Positions 9,386 through 18,978 of a stretch of DNA of 64,000 nt are shown piece after piece (position 1 is the first letter of the stretch; each line of letters starts with the position of its first letter). The notes under the pieces were generated by a model that made no database searches, had not been told where the DNA came from, and worked only from the letters and a program-made list of their open reading frames with translations. The stretch comes from Nitrospirota bacterium (GTDB lineage: Bacteria; Nitrospirota; UBA9217): NCBI GenBank assembly GCA_020052615.1, contig JAGVOT010000017.1:1-64000 (forward strand), written 5' to 3'. A program made the translations under genes and the position numbers.

Positions 9386-9778
9386 TCAGAGGATCCCGTA
9401 TTCCTCCCGCGGGACCTGCTCATTGTTCAACAGGGACTTTACCAGGCTTTTAAACTTCGAGTAGTCCAGCGGCTTGATCATGCAGTAAATATTTTCGTTC
9501 GTGAGCACCATGTCGACGAACTGTTCGTCAAGGTTATCGTAGAGAACGATGGCAGGCAGGCTCAGTTTTCTGACCTCATCGAGCATGAAGGCCCCGTAGG
9601 GATAGCTCGTGACGAAAACACCCGTTTCCTGCCTGTTCAGCAGCTCCGGCATGGCATGCTGTTCGTCAATGACATTCGTTCGGCATCCTGCGCTTGCCAG
9701 GATGGCCGAGCAAACCCGGGAGAAGCCCGCTTCGTCGTAGATCAGCACTCTTTTGGAAATTCGGTCGCTCACAATCAC
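9386..9778 (-). CDS. Divergent response-regulator receiver protein
   Basis: About 130 residues of a single receiver-like fold: KRVLIYDEAGFSRVCSAILASAG, then TGVFVTSYPYGAF, PAIVLYDNL and YCMIKPLDYSKFKSLV with the conserved K-P. The usual phospho-acceptor Asp before strand-3 Gly is not evident, so it may be a pseudo-receiver. It has no output domain. It is 88 bp upstream of wza, on the same strand, and probably regulates the exopolysaccharide operon. The start is uncertain: GTG codons at 9778 and 9772 and a TTG at 9808 are all possible. The TTG lies within a TTGACA hexamer that could instead be a -35 element. Confidence 0.65.
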   Translation of the reverse strand: MIVSDRISKRVLIYDEAGFSRVCSAILASAGCRTNVIDEQHAMPELLNRQETGVFVTSYPYGAFMLDEVRKLSLPAIVLYDNLDEQFVDMVLTNENIYCMIKPLDYSKFKSLVKSLLNNEQVPREEYGIL

Positions 9779-9808
9779 GTTTCTATGCAATTTCAATGCG
9801 CATGTCAA

Positions 9809-10353
9809 AGTGCCTGTAATGACGAGAGCTCTTCGCCGCGCGGGAGTGACCGGCCATCGCGACTGTGTCTCCCGGATACAGGTCGCTCTCCCGTCCCGGT
9901 CATTTAAGTCCCTCCATCCGGCCCTGTCGGGCAGAGACGTTCAATATCAATACTATCCCGCTGCCTGCCCGTAGATACGGTGTCCCCCTGGGGTACACTT
10001 GTGTCCCCGGTGCCCTCGCACAGGGGCAGATCGCCCTCTGAATCCTTATTTACGCGTTCAATCATGGAGACGCCAGAGTAACCATGACGGCAGAATTTCC
10101 CTGAACTCTCTAAGCACTCGCTGTCGAATGCATCATTTTGGATCTCTCTGCGACAAGGCATGCTTCTTGCTGATAGACAGGTCGTGCAGGATCGCTTCAA
10201 TGGACATTATTGTTCATTCCCGATCAGAATATGCACCATCCACCATTTCCTACTCTTGTGCGGAACTTGACGGAACCTGACGCCTCGGTCCTCTCCGTGG
10301 TGTTTCGGTCCCGGCGCTTTTATATCCTATTGATAGCGGTTCTGGAGGTTGCC
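9809..10353. other. Intergenic region between divergent exopolysaccharide operon and surface-protein operon
   Basis: About 545 bp separate two divergently transcribed units. No convincing gene was found; short frames here lack family resemblance and ribosome sites. The region should contain both promoters. A TTGACA on the minus strand at 9803-9808 is a possible -35. A direct repeat of TGTCCCC occurs around 9980-10005. No sigma-54 site with correct -24/-12 spacing was found by eye. Confidence 0.5.
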
Positions 10354-13300
10354 ATGGACACACGGTTCTTGTACGCGTGCAGGGTATGGATTCTGTGGGG
10401 TATTGCAGCAGCATTGCCCGGACTGATCGCACCGATCACACCGGCCTACGCAGGACCTGGCGATGTCAGCACCATCGCCGGCGGATACATCGGCGACAAT
10501 GGCCCCGCAACCTCTGCGCGCATCAACAATCCCGCGCACCTTGCCGTGGATGCCGCAGGAAATGTCTATATCGTGGACACCTATAACCAGCGCATCCGCA
10601 AGGTGGCCGCCGACGGTACGATCAGCACAGTCGCGGGGAACGGGATCAGCGCCTTTGCCGGAGACGGCGGTCCTGCCACCGCGGCGAGCATCAATGAGGC
10701 CAACGGCGTTGCCGTTGATGAGGACGGAAACATCTTTATCGCCGACAGTTTCAACCAGCGCATCAGGAAGGTCAATGCGAGCGACGGCCTGATAAGCACC
10801 GTCGCGGGCACGGGAGGCGTCGGCTACGGCGGGTATAACATTCCCGTCTGCCCTGAAGGCGAGTATTGTCCCCTGTTAGCCACCGACGCTCTGCTCAATT
10901 ATCCTTATAGCGTGGCAACGGACTCCCTTGGAAGGCTTTACATCCCTGACGCCAACGGCCATCGCGTCCGGGTCGTGCAGACCGACGGCACGATCAGCAC
11001 CATAGCCGGGAGCGGGACCCCCACGTTTGACGACGCCGGCGGAGGGGATTTTTCGACCTGGATGGCGAGCCTGAATTACCCCACCGATGTTGCTGTGGAT
11101 GCCGTCGGCAACATCTACATCGCCGACACGAACAATAATCGCATCCGGAAGGTGACCATTGCGAACTATTCAATCAGCACCGTGGCTGGAAACGGCGCAG
11201 CAGCCTATGCCGGCGACGGCGGACCGGCCGCAGACGCCAGCCTCGACCATCCCTATGGTGTTGAAATCGATGCTGCGGGGAATATCTATATAGCCGACAC
11301 CTACAACAATCGCATCCGGATGGTAAACACCGCGGGGAACATCAGCACCATCGCGGGAAGCCTCTATGGATACGACGGTGACGGCGGGCCGGCGACCAAT
11401 GCGCTCCTGCGATATCCCATGGATGTCGTTCTGGCCGGCGGGGACCTTTATATCTCGGACCAGTTCAATGATTGCATCCGGAAGATCACGGGAGGTGTCG
11501 GAGGGAATATCAGCACCATCGCGGGCAGTCCGGTGAATGCCTTTTACGGCGACAGCGGTCCTGCCACGGAAGCAAGCCTCAACTACGCCCACGGCGTCGG
11601 CACGGACGTCTCCGGGAACGTGTATATCGCGGACACCAAGAACAACCGCATCCGGAGGGTCTCGGCCGCAACAGGAGCGATCACGGCCGTGGCTGGGAAC
11701 GGGACCGCGGGTTATGCCGGAGACAACGGCGCGGCCGCTGCGGCAAGCCTGAACAATCCCTACGGCGTCACGACGGACAGCGCAGGCAACATCTATATCT
11801 CCGATACGTATAACCATCGCATCCGGAAGGTATTGTATTCGTCAGGCACGATCACCACGATCGCGGGAAATGGAAATCCCCTTTGGACCGGCGATGGCGT
11901 AGCCACGGCCGTCGGCCTGAACGGCCCCCGCGGTCTTGCCTTTGACCAGGACGGGAACCTTTATGTAGCAGACACAGACAACCATCGCATCCGGATGATC
12001 GATCCGTTGGGGACGATCAGCACGATCGCGGGAACCGGGACCGCCACATTCAGCGACGGACCAGCGGCATCTGCCGGCCTGAACACGCCGACCGGCGTTG
12101 CAGTGGACTCGGACGGGAATATCTATATCGCTGACTCGGGAAACAACCGGATCCGGAAGATTACCTCGGGGACGATCACGACGATCGCAGGAACAGGGAC
12201 GTACGGATATTCCGGCGACGGCGGACCGGCAACGGCGGCAAACCTCGCAACTCCCTACGGCGTTGCCGTTGACGCTGCCGGCATCCTCTATATCGCCGAT
12301 TTCTACAACAGCAAAATCCGCAAGATCGAATCGGGCACGATCAGTACCGTGGCAGGCAACGGCATTATCGATGTGTCACCGGATATGACTACCCGCGTGT
12401 TTCTCGGTTTTGCCGGCGACGGCGAACCGTCGGGCCCGTCGGGCGAGTCGATCCTGCTCAATCCCTACAGCGTCGCCGTTGACCCGGCCGGCAACGTCTA
12501 TTTCGCTGATGTGAACAACTGGCGCGTGCGAAAGATCTCGGAATCGACGGCGCCGACGCTTGCGGGCGTCCATATCGCCTCGAACAACAGCACCAATACG
12601 ACCCGCGCCAAGACCGGGGACACCGTCACCCTCACGATCACGGCGGCAGAACCCATTGCTGCCCCGACGGTCACGATCGCAGGACGTGCGGCGACAGCGA
12701 CCGGCGGCGGCGCAATCTGGTCGGCGAGCACAGTAATGACCGGCACGGATACGGAGGGAATGCTCTCCTTCTCCATCGCCTACAGTGATCTTTCGGGTAT
12801 TGCGGGAATACCCGTGAGCATAACGACAGATGGAAGCAGCGTGACCTTTGACCGGACAACGCCGACAGCAATGATCAGCTCAACTGCCTCGAATCCCACC
12901 AGGACCTCGCCGATACCGGTGATCGTGACCTTCAGCGAAACGGTGACGGGCTTCACGAGCGGCGATGTGACCGTCGGCAACGGCGCCATCGGATCATTTA
13001 CTGCTGTCAACGGGACCACTTACACTTTCAGCATCACGCCGTCAGCCCAGGGCGCTGTGACGGTTGACATTGCTGCCGGCGTGGCGCTTGATACGGCTGG
13101 CAACGGAAATATTGTTGCTGCTCAGCTCAGCAGGACCTTTGACAGCGTTTCGCCGACGGCGACCATCAGCTCCATAGCCTCGAATCCCACCAGGACCTCG
13201 CCGATACCGGTGACCGTGGTCTTCAGCGAAGCGGTTACGGGGTTCACGAGCGGCGACGTGACCATCGGAAACGGCGCCATCGGATCATTTGCTGCTGTCA

Positions 13301-16300
13301 ACGGGACCACCTATACCTTCAACGTCACGCCGTCAGCCCAGGGCGCGGTGACGGTTGACGTAGCTGCCGGCGTGGCGTTTGACGCGGCTGCGAACGGAAA
13401 CACCGCCGCTGCCCAGCTCAGCAGGACCTATGACAACGGGGGGCCGACAGCGACGATCAGCACAACGGCCTCGAATCCCACCAGGACCTCGCCGATACCG
13501 GTGACCGTGACCTTCAGCGAAGCGGTGACGGGCTTTGCGAGCGGCGACGTGACCATCGGCAACGGCGCCATCGGATCATTTACTGCTGTCAACGGGACCA
13601 CCTATACCTTCAACGTCACGCCGTCAGCCCAGGGCGCGGTGACGGTTGACGTACTGGCTGGAGTTGCTCTTGATGCGGCGGGAAACGGCAACACCGTTGC
13701 AGTTCAGCTCAGCAGGACCTATGACACCGTTGCGCCGACGGCAACGATCAGCTCAACGGCCCCGGATCCGACCAATGCGGTGATCCCGGTGACCGTGACC
13801 TTCAGCGAAGCGGTGACAGGCTTCGCGAGCGGCGACGTGACCATCGGAAACGGCAGCATCGGATCATTTACTGCTGTCAACGGGACCACCTATACCTTCA
13901 ATGTTACGCCCACGGCGAACGGGACGGTGACAGTGAACATATCTGCCGGGATGGCGTTTGATGCGGCAGCGAACGGGAACACCGCCGCTGTTCAGCTCTC
14001 CAGGACCTATGACAGCACAGCACCGACAGCGACGATCAGCACAACGGCCTCGAATCCCACCAAGACCTCGCCGATCCCGGTTACCGTGACCTTCAGCGAA
14101 GCGGTGACGGGCTTTGCGAGCGGCGACGTGACCATCGTCAACGGCAGTATCTCGCTGTTTACCGCTGTCAGCGGGACCACCTATACGTTCTCTGTCACGC
14201 CGTCGGCCCAAGGCGCGGTGACGGTTGACGTGGCAGCCGGAATTGCGCAGGACGCGGCAGGCAACGGCAACACCGCCGCTGCCCAGCTCAGCAGGACCTA
14301 TGACAGCGTGGCGCCGGCCGTGACGATCAGCACGACGGCCCCGGATCCGACGAATACCTCGCCCATCCCGGTGACCGTGACCTTCAGCGAAGCGGCGACG
14401 GGCTTCACGAGCGGCGACGTGGCGATCGGCAACGGCAGCATCTCGCTGTTTACCGCCGTCAGCGGGACCACCTATACGTTCTCTGTCACGCCGTCGGCCC
14501 AAGGCGCGGTGACGGTTAACGTGGCAGCCGGAATTGCGCAGGACGCGGCAGGCAACGGCAACACCGCCGCTGCCCAGCTCAGCAGGACCTATGACAGCGT
14601 GGCGCCGACCGTGACGATCAGCACGACGGCCCCGGATCCGACGAGTACCTCGCCCATCCCGGTGACCGTGACCTTCAGCGAAGCGGCGACGGGCTTTACG
14701 AGCGGCGACGTGGCGATCGGCAACGGCAGCATCTCGCTGTTTACCGCCGTCAGCGGAACCACCTATACGTTCTCTGTCACGCCGTCGGCCCAAGGCGGAG
14801 TGACGGTTGACGTAGCGGCCGGCGTGGCGCAGGACGCGGCAGGCAACGGCAATGCCGCCGCTGCCCGGCTCAGCAGGACCTATGACAGCGTGGCGCCGAC
14901 CGTGACGATCAGTTCAACGGCCCCGAATTCGACAAATACCTCGCCGATACCCGTGACCGTGACCTTCAGCGAAGCAGTGACGGGCTTCACGAGCGGAGAC
15001 GTGGCGATCGGCAACGGCAGCATCTCGCTGTTTACCGCCGTCAGCGGCACTAACTACACCTTCAGCGTCACGCCGTCGGGCCAGGGCGCGGTGACGGTCG
15101 ACGTAGCAGCCGGCGTTGCGCTTGATCCGGGGGCGAACGGGAACCTTGCCGCTGCTCAGCTCAGCAGGACCTATGACACCGTGGCGCCGGCGATGACGCT
15201 CAGCACGACGGCCCCGGATCCGACGAATGCGCTGATCCCGGTAACCGTGATCTTCAGTGAAGCGGTGACGGGCTTTCTAAGCACCGATGTGGTCGTCGTC
15301 AATGGCGCCGTCGGAGCATTTAACGGCGGCGGCACCACCTATACGTTCTCTGTCACGCCCTCTCAGAATGGCGCGGTAACGGTCGACGTAGCGGCCGGCG
15401 TGTCGCAGGACGCGGCAGGGAACGGGAACACCGCTGCCCTTCAACTCAGCAGGACCTTTGACAGCCAGAATCCGACCGTGACGATCACCTCAACAGCCCC
15501 GAACTCGACGAATGCATCGCCCATACCGGTGATCGTGACCTTCAGCAAGCCTGTCACGGGCTTTGCGATCGGCGACGTGACTGTCGGCAACGGCAACGCC
15601 GGCTCGCTTAGCGGCAGCGGGACCACCTATACCCTCAGCGTCACGCCGTCGGCACAAGGCGCAGTAACGGTGAACATTGCGGCCGACGTTGCGCAGGATG
15701 CGGCGGAGAATGGGAACCTGGCGGCAGTGCCGCTCACCAGGACCTACGATACCGCAGCGCCGGCCGCGGTGATAAGCTCCGGCGTCTCGAGCCCGACGAA
15801 CGCATTGCCGATCCCGTTCACCGTGACCTTCAACGAAGCAGTCACGGGCTTCACGAGCGGAGACGTGGCGATCGGCAACGGCGCCATCGGGTTATTTACC
15901 GCTGTCAGCGGGACGACGTATACCTTCTCGGTTACGCCCGCTGCTGATGGTACGGTGACCGTGGACGTTGCGGCCGCTGCGGGGCAGGATGCTGCGGGGA
16001 ACGGGAACAGCGCCGCTGTGCAGTTTTCCAGGACCTATGACAGCGGGCAGCCGACCGTGACGATCACCTCAACAGCCCCAAATACAACAAATACCTCACC
16101 AATACCGGTGACCGTGACCTTCAGCGAAGCGGTCACAGGCTTTATTTCCAGCGATGTCGGTGTCACCAACGGGTCTATCTCGGGCTTTACCGTCAGCGGC
16201 CCCACGTCCTATGGCTTCAACGTCACGCCGTCTGCCAATGGCCCTGTCACGATAGACGTAGCGGGCAGCGTGGCCCAGGACGCGGCAGGCAACGTCAACA

Positions 16301-16869
16301 GTGCCGCTCTGCAGGCCTCCTGGACCTATGACACTGCGGCGCCGGCCGTGGCGATCGGCCCGCCCTCGTTGTCCGTGGCAAATAACAGCGTTGCGGTAAC
16401 GTACACCGTGACCTACACCGGGGCTGACTCGGTGACCCTGGCCAATGCCAATATCACCTTGAACGCGACCGGCACAGCGAACGGCACCGTTACGGTGTCG
16501 GGAGCGGGCACCGCCCCGAGGACCGTGACGATCTCCAACATCACCGGATTTGACGGAACGCTCGGCATCACGATCGCGGCTGATACGGCAAGCGACCTGG
16601 CAGGCAATCTTTCTGCCGGTACCGGGCCGAGCGCGACCTTCTCCGTGGACAACGCTTCCGGCGATCTTGATGGCGGTGGTTTGGTGGATATGACCGATGC
16701 CCTCAAGGCCCTTCGCATCGCTGCCGGACTTGATACGCCTACGGCATCGGATCTTGCCCATGGCGACGTGGCCCCGCTGTTGAACGGCGCCCGTCAGCCC
16801 GATGGAAAGATCAACATCGCTGATGTGATCGCGATCTTGAGAAAGTATGTGGGATTGCCCAGCTGGTAA
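10354..16869 (+). CDS. Giant secreted NHL-repeat / Ig-repeat protein with C-terminal dockerin
   Basis: 2171 residues. The start at 10354 has GGAGG 5-6 nt upstream. A signal peptide ends near ITPAYA. Residues about 30-730 hold 12 NHL propeller repeats (core YIADTYNNRIRKV followed by ISTVAGNG). A linker Ig-like module follows, then 12 tandem Ig-like repeats of about 86 residues (core TFSEAVTGFTSGDVTIGNG ... AAGVALDAAGNGN) between about 12856 and 16335, and one more Ig-like domain. The last about 75 residues form a dockerin type I-like pair (GDLDGGGLVDMTDALKALRI and DGKINIADVIAILRKYVGL). No PEP-CTERM, LPXTG or type IX sorting tail is present. The dockerin suggests attachment through a cohesin, and two cohesin-like proteins follow directly. 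Confidence 0.88.
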   Translation: MDTRFLYACRVWILWGIAAALPGLIAPITPAYAGPGDVSTIAGGYIGDNGPATSARINNPAHLAVDAAGNVYIVDTYNQRIRKVAADGTISTVAGNGISAFAGDGGPATAASINEANGVAVDEDGNIFIADSFNQRIRKVNASDGLISTVAGTGGVGYGGYNIPVCPEGEYCPLLATDALLNYPYSVATDSLGRLYIPDANGHRVRVVQTDGTISTIAGSGTPTFDDAGGGDFSTWMASLNYPTDVAVDAVGNIYIADTNNNRIRKVTIANYSISTVAGNGAAAYAGDGGPAADASLDHPYGVEIDAAGNIYIADTYNNRIRMVNTAGNISTIAGSLYGYDGDGGPATNALLRYPMDVVLAGGDLYISDQFNDCIRKITGGVGGNISTIAGSPVNAFYGDSGPATEASLNYAHGVGTDVSGNVYIADTKNNRIRRVSAATGAITAVAGNGTAGYAGDNGAAAAASLNNPYGVTTDSAGNIYISDTYNHRIRKVLYSSGTITTIAGNGNPLWTGDGVATAVGLNGPRGLAFDQDGNLYVADTDNHRIRMIDPLGTISTIAGTGTATFSDGPAASAGLNTPTGVAVDSDGNIYIADSGNNRIRKITSGTITTIAGTGTYGYSGDGGPATAANLATPYGVAVDAAGILYIADFYNSKIRKIESGTISTVAGNGIIDVSPDMTTRVFLGFAGDGEPSGPSGESILLNPYSVAVDPAGNVYFADVNNWRVRKISESTAPTLAGVHIASNNSTNTTRAKTGDTVTLTITAAEPIAAPTVTIAGRAATATGGGAIWSASTVMTGTDTEGMLSFSIAYSDLSGIAGIPVSITTDGSSVTFDRTTPTAMISSTASNPTRTSPIPVIVTFSETVTGFTSGDVTVGNGAIGSFTAVNGTTYTFSITPSAQGAVTVDIAAGVALDTAGNGNIVAAQLSRTFDSVSPTATISSIASNPTRTSPIPVTVVFSEAVTGFTSGDVTIGNGAIGSFAAVNGTTYTFNVTPSAQGAVTVDVAAGVAFDAAANGNTAAAQLSRTYDNGGPTATISTTASNPTRTSPIPVTVTFSEAVTGFASGDVTIGNGAIGSFTAVNGTTYTFNVTPSAQGAVTVDVLAGVALDAAGNGNTVAVQLSRTYDTVAPTATISSTAPDPTNAVIPVTVTFSEAVTGFASGDVTIGNGSIGSFTAVNGTTYTFNVTPTANGTVTVNISAGMAFDAAANGNTAAVQLSRTYDSTAPTATISTTASNPTKTSPIPVTVTFSEAVTGFASGDVTIVNGSISLFTAVSGTTYTFSVTPSAQGAVTVDVAAGIAQDAAGNGNTAAAQLSRTYDSVAPAVTISTTAPDPTNTSPIPVTVTFSEAATGFTSGDVAIGNGSISLFTAVSGTTYTFSVTPSAQGAVTVNVAAGIAQDAAGNGNTAAAQLSRTYDSVAPTVTISTTAPDPTSTSPIPVTVTFSEAATGFTSGDVAIGNGSISLFTAVSGTTYTFSVTPSAQGGVTVDVAAGVAQDAAGNGNAAAARLSRTYDSVAPTVTISSTAPNSTNTSPIPVTVTFSEAVTGFTSGDVAIGNGSISLFTAVSGTNYTFSVTPSGQGAVTVDVAAGVALDPGANGNLAAAQLSRTYDTVAPAMTLSTTAPDPTNALIPVTVIFSEAVTGFLSTDVVVVNGAVGAFNGGGTTYTFSVTPSQNGAVTVDVAAGVSQDAAGNGNTAALQLSRTFDSQNPTVTITSTAPNSTNASPIPVIVTFSKPVTGFAIGDVTVGNGNAGSLSGSGTTYTLSVTPSAQGAVTVNIAADVAQDAAENGNLAAVPLTRTYDTAAPAAVISSGVSSPTNALPIPFTVTFNEAVTGFTSGDVAIGNGAIGLFTAVSGTTYTFSVTPAADGTVTVDVAAAAGQDAAGNGNSAAVQFSRTYDSGQPTVTITSTAPNTTNTSPIPVTVTFSEAVTGFISSDVGVTNGSISGFTVSGPTSYGFNVTPSANGPVTIDVAGSVAQDAAGNVNSAALQASWTYDTAAPAVAIGPPSLSVANNSVAVTYTVTYTGADSVTLANANITLNATGTANGTVTVSGAGTAPRTVTISNITGFDGTLGITIAADTASDLAGNLSAGTGPSATFSVDNASGDLDGGGLVDMTDALKALRIAAGLDTPTASDLAHGDVAPLLNGARQPDGKINIADVIAILRKYVGLPSW
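12856..16335 (+). repeat. Tandem array of 12 Ig-like coding repeats (about 258 bp each)
   Basis: Twelve in-frame DNA repeats within the large surface gene. Several are almost identical over long runs; the block coding for ISLFTAVSGTTYTFSVTPS recurs near 14150, 14440, 14725 and 15020. Near-identity of neighbours points to recent tandem duplication, so copy number may vary between strains and the assembly here may be collapsed or expanded. Confidence 0.85.
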
Positions 16870-17002
16870 TGCGGTGAGTCCTGACAGGGCCGCAGGAAGG
16901 TCTGCTTAGAGGGACCGGCCTGCTGACCCGGCCAGGAAGTCGCTTGACCTGCTTGGTTGAGGCAACGACATGACGCGAATAAATACTCCAGGAGGACCAG
17001 AC

Positions 17003-17539
17003 ATGAAAAAGACACCCCTATCCATCTTGCTGACGGTTGCCGTTGGCCTCGCCATCCTGCCGGCCTGCGGCGGAGGGAGCAGCAGCACGCCGCAACCGCA
17101 ATTCCAGCCCACAACGGCGGTCCTGACGCTCTCGACCGCGGTTACCGGCTCCATTCCTGCCGGTACCACCATCAACGGTTATTCCGTCACGATACCGCTC
17201 CCGGCCGGGGTGACGGTCAAGACCATACCGGCCTCGTTTGAAACAGACCCCGGTGTAGTGACCGCGTCAGGCAGCGCGACGGGAGCCATGATCATAGGTG
17301 TTTACACCGCGGCAACGGGCACGTTTCCCGGCACGGTGGAGGTCAGTGTGATCAGTCCGGGCGGCATGGCTGCAGGCGATTTTTGCACCGTGAACGCCGA
17401 TATCACCGCAGGTCATTATCCCACAGCATCGAGTTTCGCGGTACCTACGCTCAATGATGCCACCGGTATAGATTCTGTTCCAAACACCGTCATCCTGACC
17501 GGTCAGCTGTCCCTGACAGCAACCGCCGTTGTCCGCTGA
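17003..17539 (+). CDS. Cohesin-like lipoprotein
   Basis: 178 residues. The start at 17003 has AGGAGG 7 nt upstream. A signal peptide with a clean lipobox (I-L-P-A-C) gives a lipid-anchored protein, followed by a Gly/Ser linker. The remaining about 140 residues are all-beta with a cohesin-like pattern (TINGYSVTIPLPAGVTVK ... AVLTLST, GTFPGTVEVSVISPGG, AGDFCTVNADI). Similar small lipoproteins are common near dockerin proteins in Geobacter-like genomes, by recollection. As the only lipidated member of the trio, it is the candidate anchor for the dockerin of the gene just upstream. Cohesin assignment is by pattern and not verified. Confidence 0.7.
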   Translation: MKKTPLSILLTVAVGLAILPACGGGSSSTPQPQFQPTTAVLTLSTAVTGSIPAGTTINGYSVTIPLPAGVTVKTIPASFETDPGVVTASGSATGAMIIGVYTAATGTFPGTVEVSVISPGGMAAGDFCTVNADITAGHYPTASSFAVPTLNDATGIDSVPNTVILTGQLSLTATAVVR

Positions 17540-17550
17540 GAGGCCGCAGC

Positions 17551-18837
17551 ATGATATTCAAGTCGCTCATTTCAACAGGCATCCTTGCCGCCGTCGTTTC
17601 GATCCTGGCGCTGTGCCTGGCCGCGCCTGCCTTTGCCGTATCGACGGTAACAGCATCATCTGCCGGCGATGGGGTCTTTCTGGTCCAGGGAACGGGGATC
17701 GAGAATGCGGCGGCGCTCGAGATCATGGTGACCTACGATACGGCCGCTCTCGCCAACCCCCGGGTCGCGGCAGGGCCGCTCATCGCGGGCGCCATGACGG
17801 CGATCAACCCGAACGTACCCGGGACCGTGCGCATGGTCATCATTCGTCTCACCCCGGTAAGCGGCGCCGGCGTTATCGCCACGATGACCTTTGACCGCAA
17901 AGGCGCGTCTCCCGGCAGCATAACCTCCCTGGCCGTCCGCCTTGCCGATCTCAAGGGGTCGCCGATCCCCTCGATGGCCGGCATTGCTGCTCCGCCCGCC
18001 GCAGCACCGGTAACCGCGGATTCCTCGCCGGGAACAGATTCTCCGTCAGGCCTGATGACGACGCCTTCAACAGCGCCCACGGGAGCTCCGGTGACCGCGA
18101 TGGTCGTTCCGTCGCCTGTTCCTGTTGTCCAGGGGGACCCTTCATCGATCGTTCCGGAGAGGCCGGCGACGTCCCGCTCCGCTGAACAGGATGCCCCTGC
18201 GTCGGTCCCGGCTGAGGACGTTCCTGCTGAGCGGGATCAACTGGCAATGGCGCGGAGTACTGATGCGCCGCTCAAAGGACGGGACGCAGCGACGACAGCC
18301 GAAAAGTCCGTCTACCGGCAGACCGGCATCCTGGAGCGCTTCCGGACATACCGGGGAGAACGGAACCCCGCAGCCCTCGTCGGTCTCTTTGACAATGAGA
18401 GCATGATCGGGTGCCGCCAGGAACCGCCTATTGTGCTCTCCGACGGAAGATCGACGGTGCGGGTCGTCTTCGTGTCCTCCCCCGGCGCCAAAACGTCTTC
18501 GGACATCGCGGTCATGGGCGCCAGGCTGCTTTCCCTGAAAAGGGACCCCGATAATACCAATACCTGGATCGTCGATCTGCTGCCTGACAAAGGAGCATAC
18601 CAGGCAAGCGTGGCGGTTCCGATGGGCGAACTGAAGATGATCTATCCCATCACGATCGCGCCGAAGGTCGATATCGGGCCCGGCTACGGAGGGACCGTGA
18701 CGCTGGCCGATTTTGACCGCTATCTCAGAGAACGGGGAAAAGACCTGAACCGGGACGGCAAGCTGGACGACACCGATGATTTCATCTTTACCGCCAATTA
18801 TCTCAGCGCGGCCGGCTCCGTCACTGCGCGCCCCTAG
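17551..18837 (+). CDS. Secreted cohesin-domain protein with dockerin-like C-terminus
   Basis: 428 residues. A signal peptide ends at APAFA. Residues about 30-145 match a cohesin domain (LEIMVTYDTAALANPRV, GTVRMVIIRLTPVSGAGVIA, TMTFDRKG). A Pro/Ala/Thr-rich linker of about 120 residues follows, then a beta-rich domain (about 265-385). The C-terminus has a single calcium-loop/dockerin-like segment (DLNRDGKLDDTDDFIFTANYL). It starts 12 bp after the lipoprotein gene, in the same operon, with GAGAGG upstream. With both a cohesin and a dockerin-like end it could bridge the other two products. That is inference. Confidence 0.75.
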   Translation: MIFKSLISTGILAAVVSILALCLAAPAFAVSTVTASSAGDGVFLVQGTGIENAAALEIMVTYDTAALANPRVAAGPLIAGAMTAINPNVPGTVRMVIIRLTPVSGAGVIATMTFDRKGASPGSITSLAVRLADLKGSPIPSMAGIAAPPAAAPVTADSSPGTDSPSGLMTTPSTAPTGAPVTAMVVPSPVPVVQGDPSSIVPERPATSRSAEQDAPASVPAEDVPAERDQLAMARSTDAPLKGRDAATTAEKSVYRQTGILERFRTYRGERNPAALVGLFDNESMIGCRQEPPIVLSDGRSTVRVVFVSSPGAKTSSDIAVMGARLLSLKRDPDNTNTWIVDLLPDKGAYQASVAVPMGELKMIYPITIAPKVDIGPGYGGTVTLADFDRYLRERGKDLNRDGKLDDTDDFIFTANYLSAAGSVTARP

Positions 18838-18978
18838 GACCTGGCTTTGACGCGGAGCGGCCCCTGAGCGCCGCCGGGCATTTCACCTTCGGGTGCGTAA
18901 GACCCGGCCATCGTGCGCGGCCGCTGCCGTCATCTGCATGTTCAAGCCCCTGCGGTCGGGCAAGGAAGGTTGTGCTTT

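Noticed and set aside
9298-9423. N-terminal extension of the Wza protein to 9423
   Set aside because: It would overlap the upstream gene and put 42 charged residues before the signal peptide; ATG 9297 has a good ribosome site.
9786-9825. A sigma-54-like GGCAC...TGC element upstream of the response-regulator gene
   Set aside because: The GG to GC distance is one base too long for a functional -24/-12 promoter.
9904-10200. Minus-strand frame of 98 codons in the divergent intergenic region
   Set aside because: No ribosome site, no recognisable domain, atypical composition; the region is better seen as regulatory.
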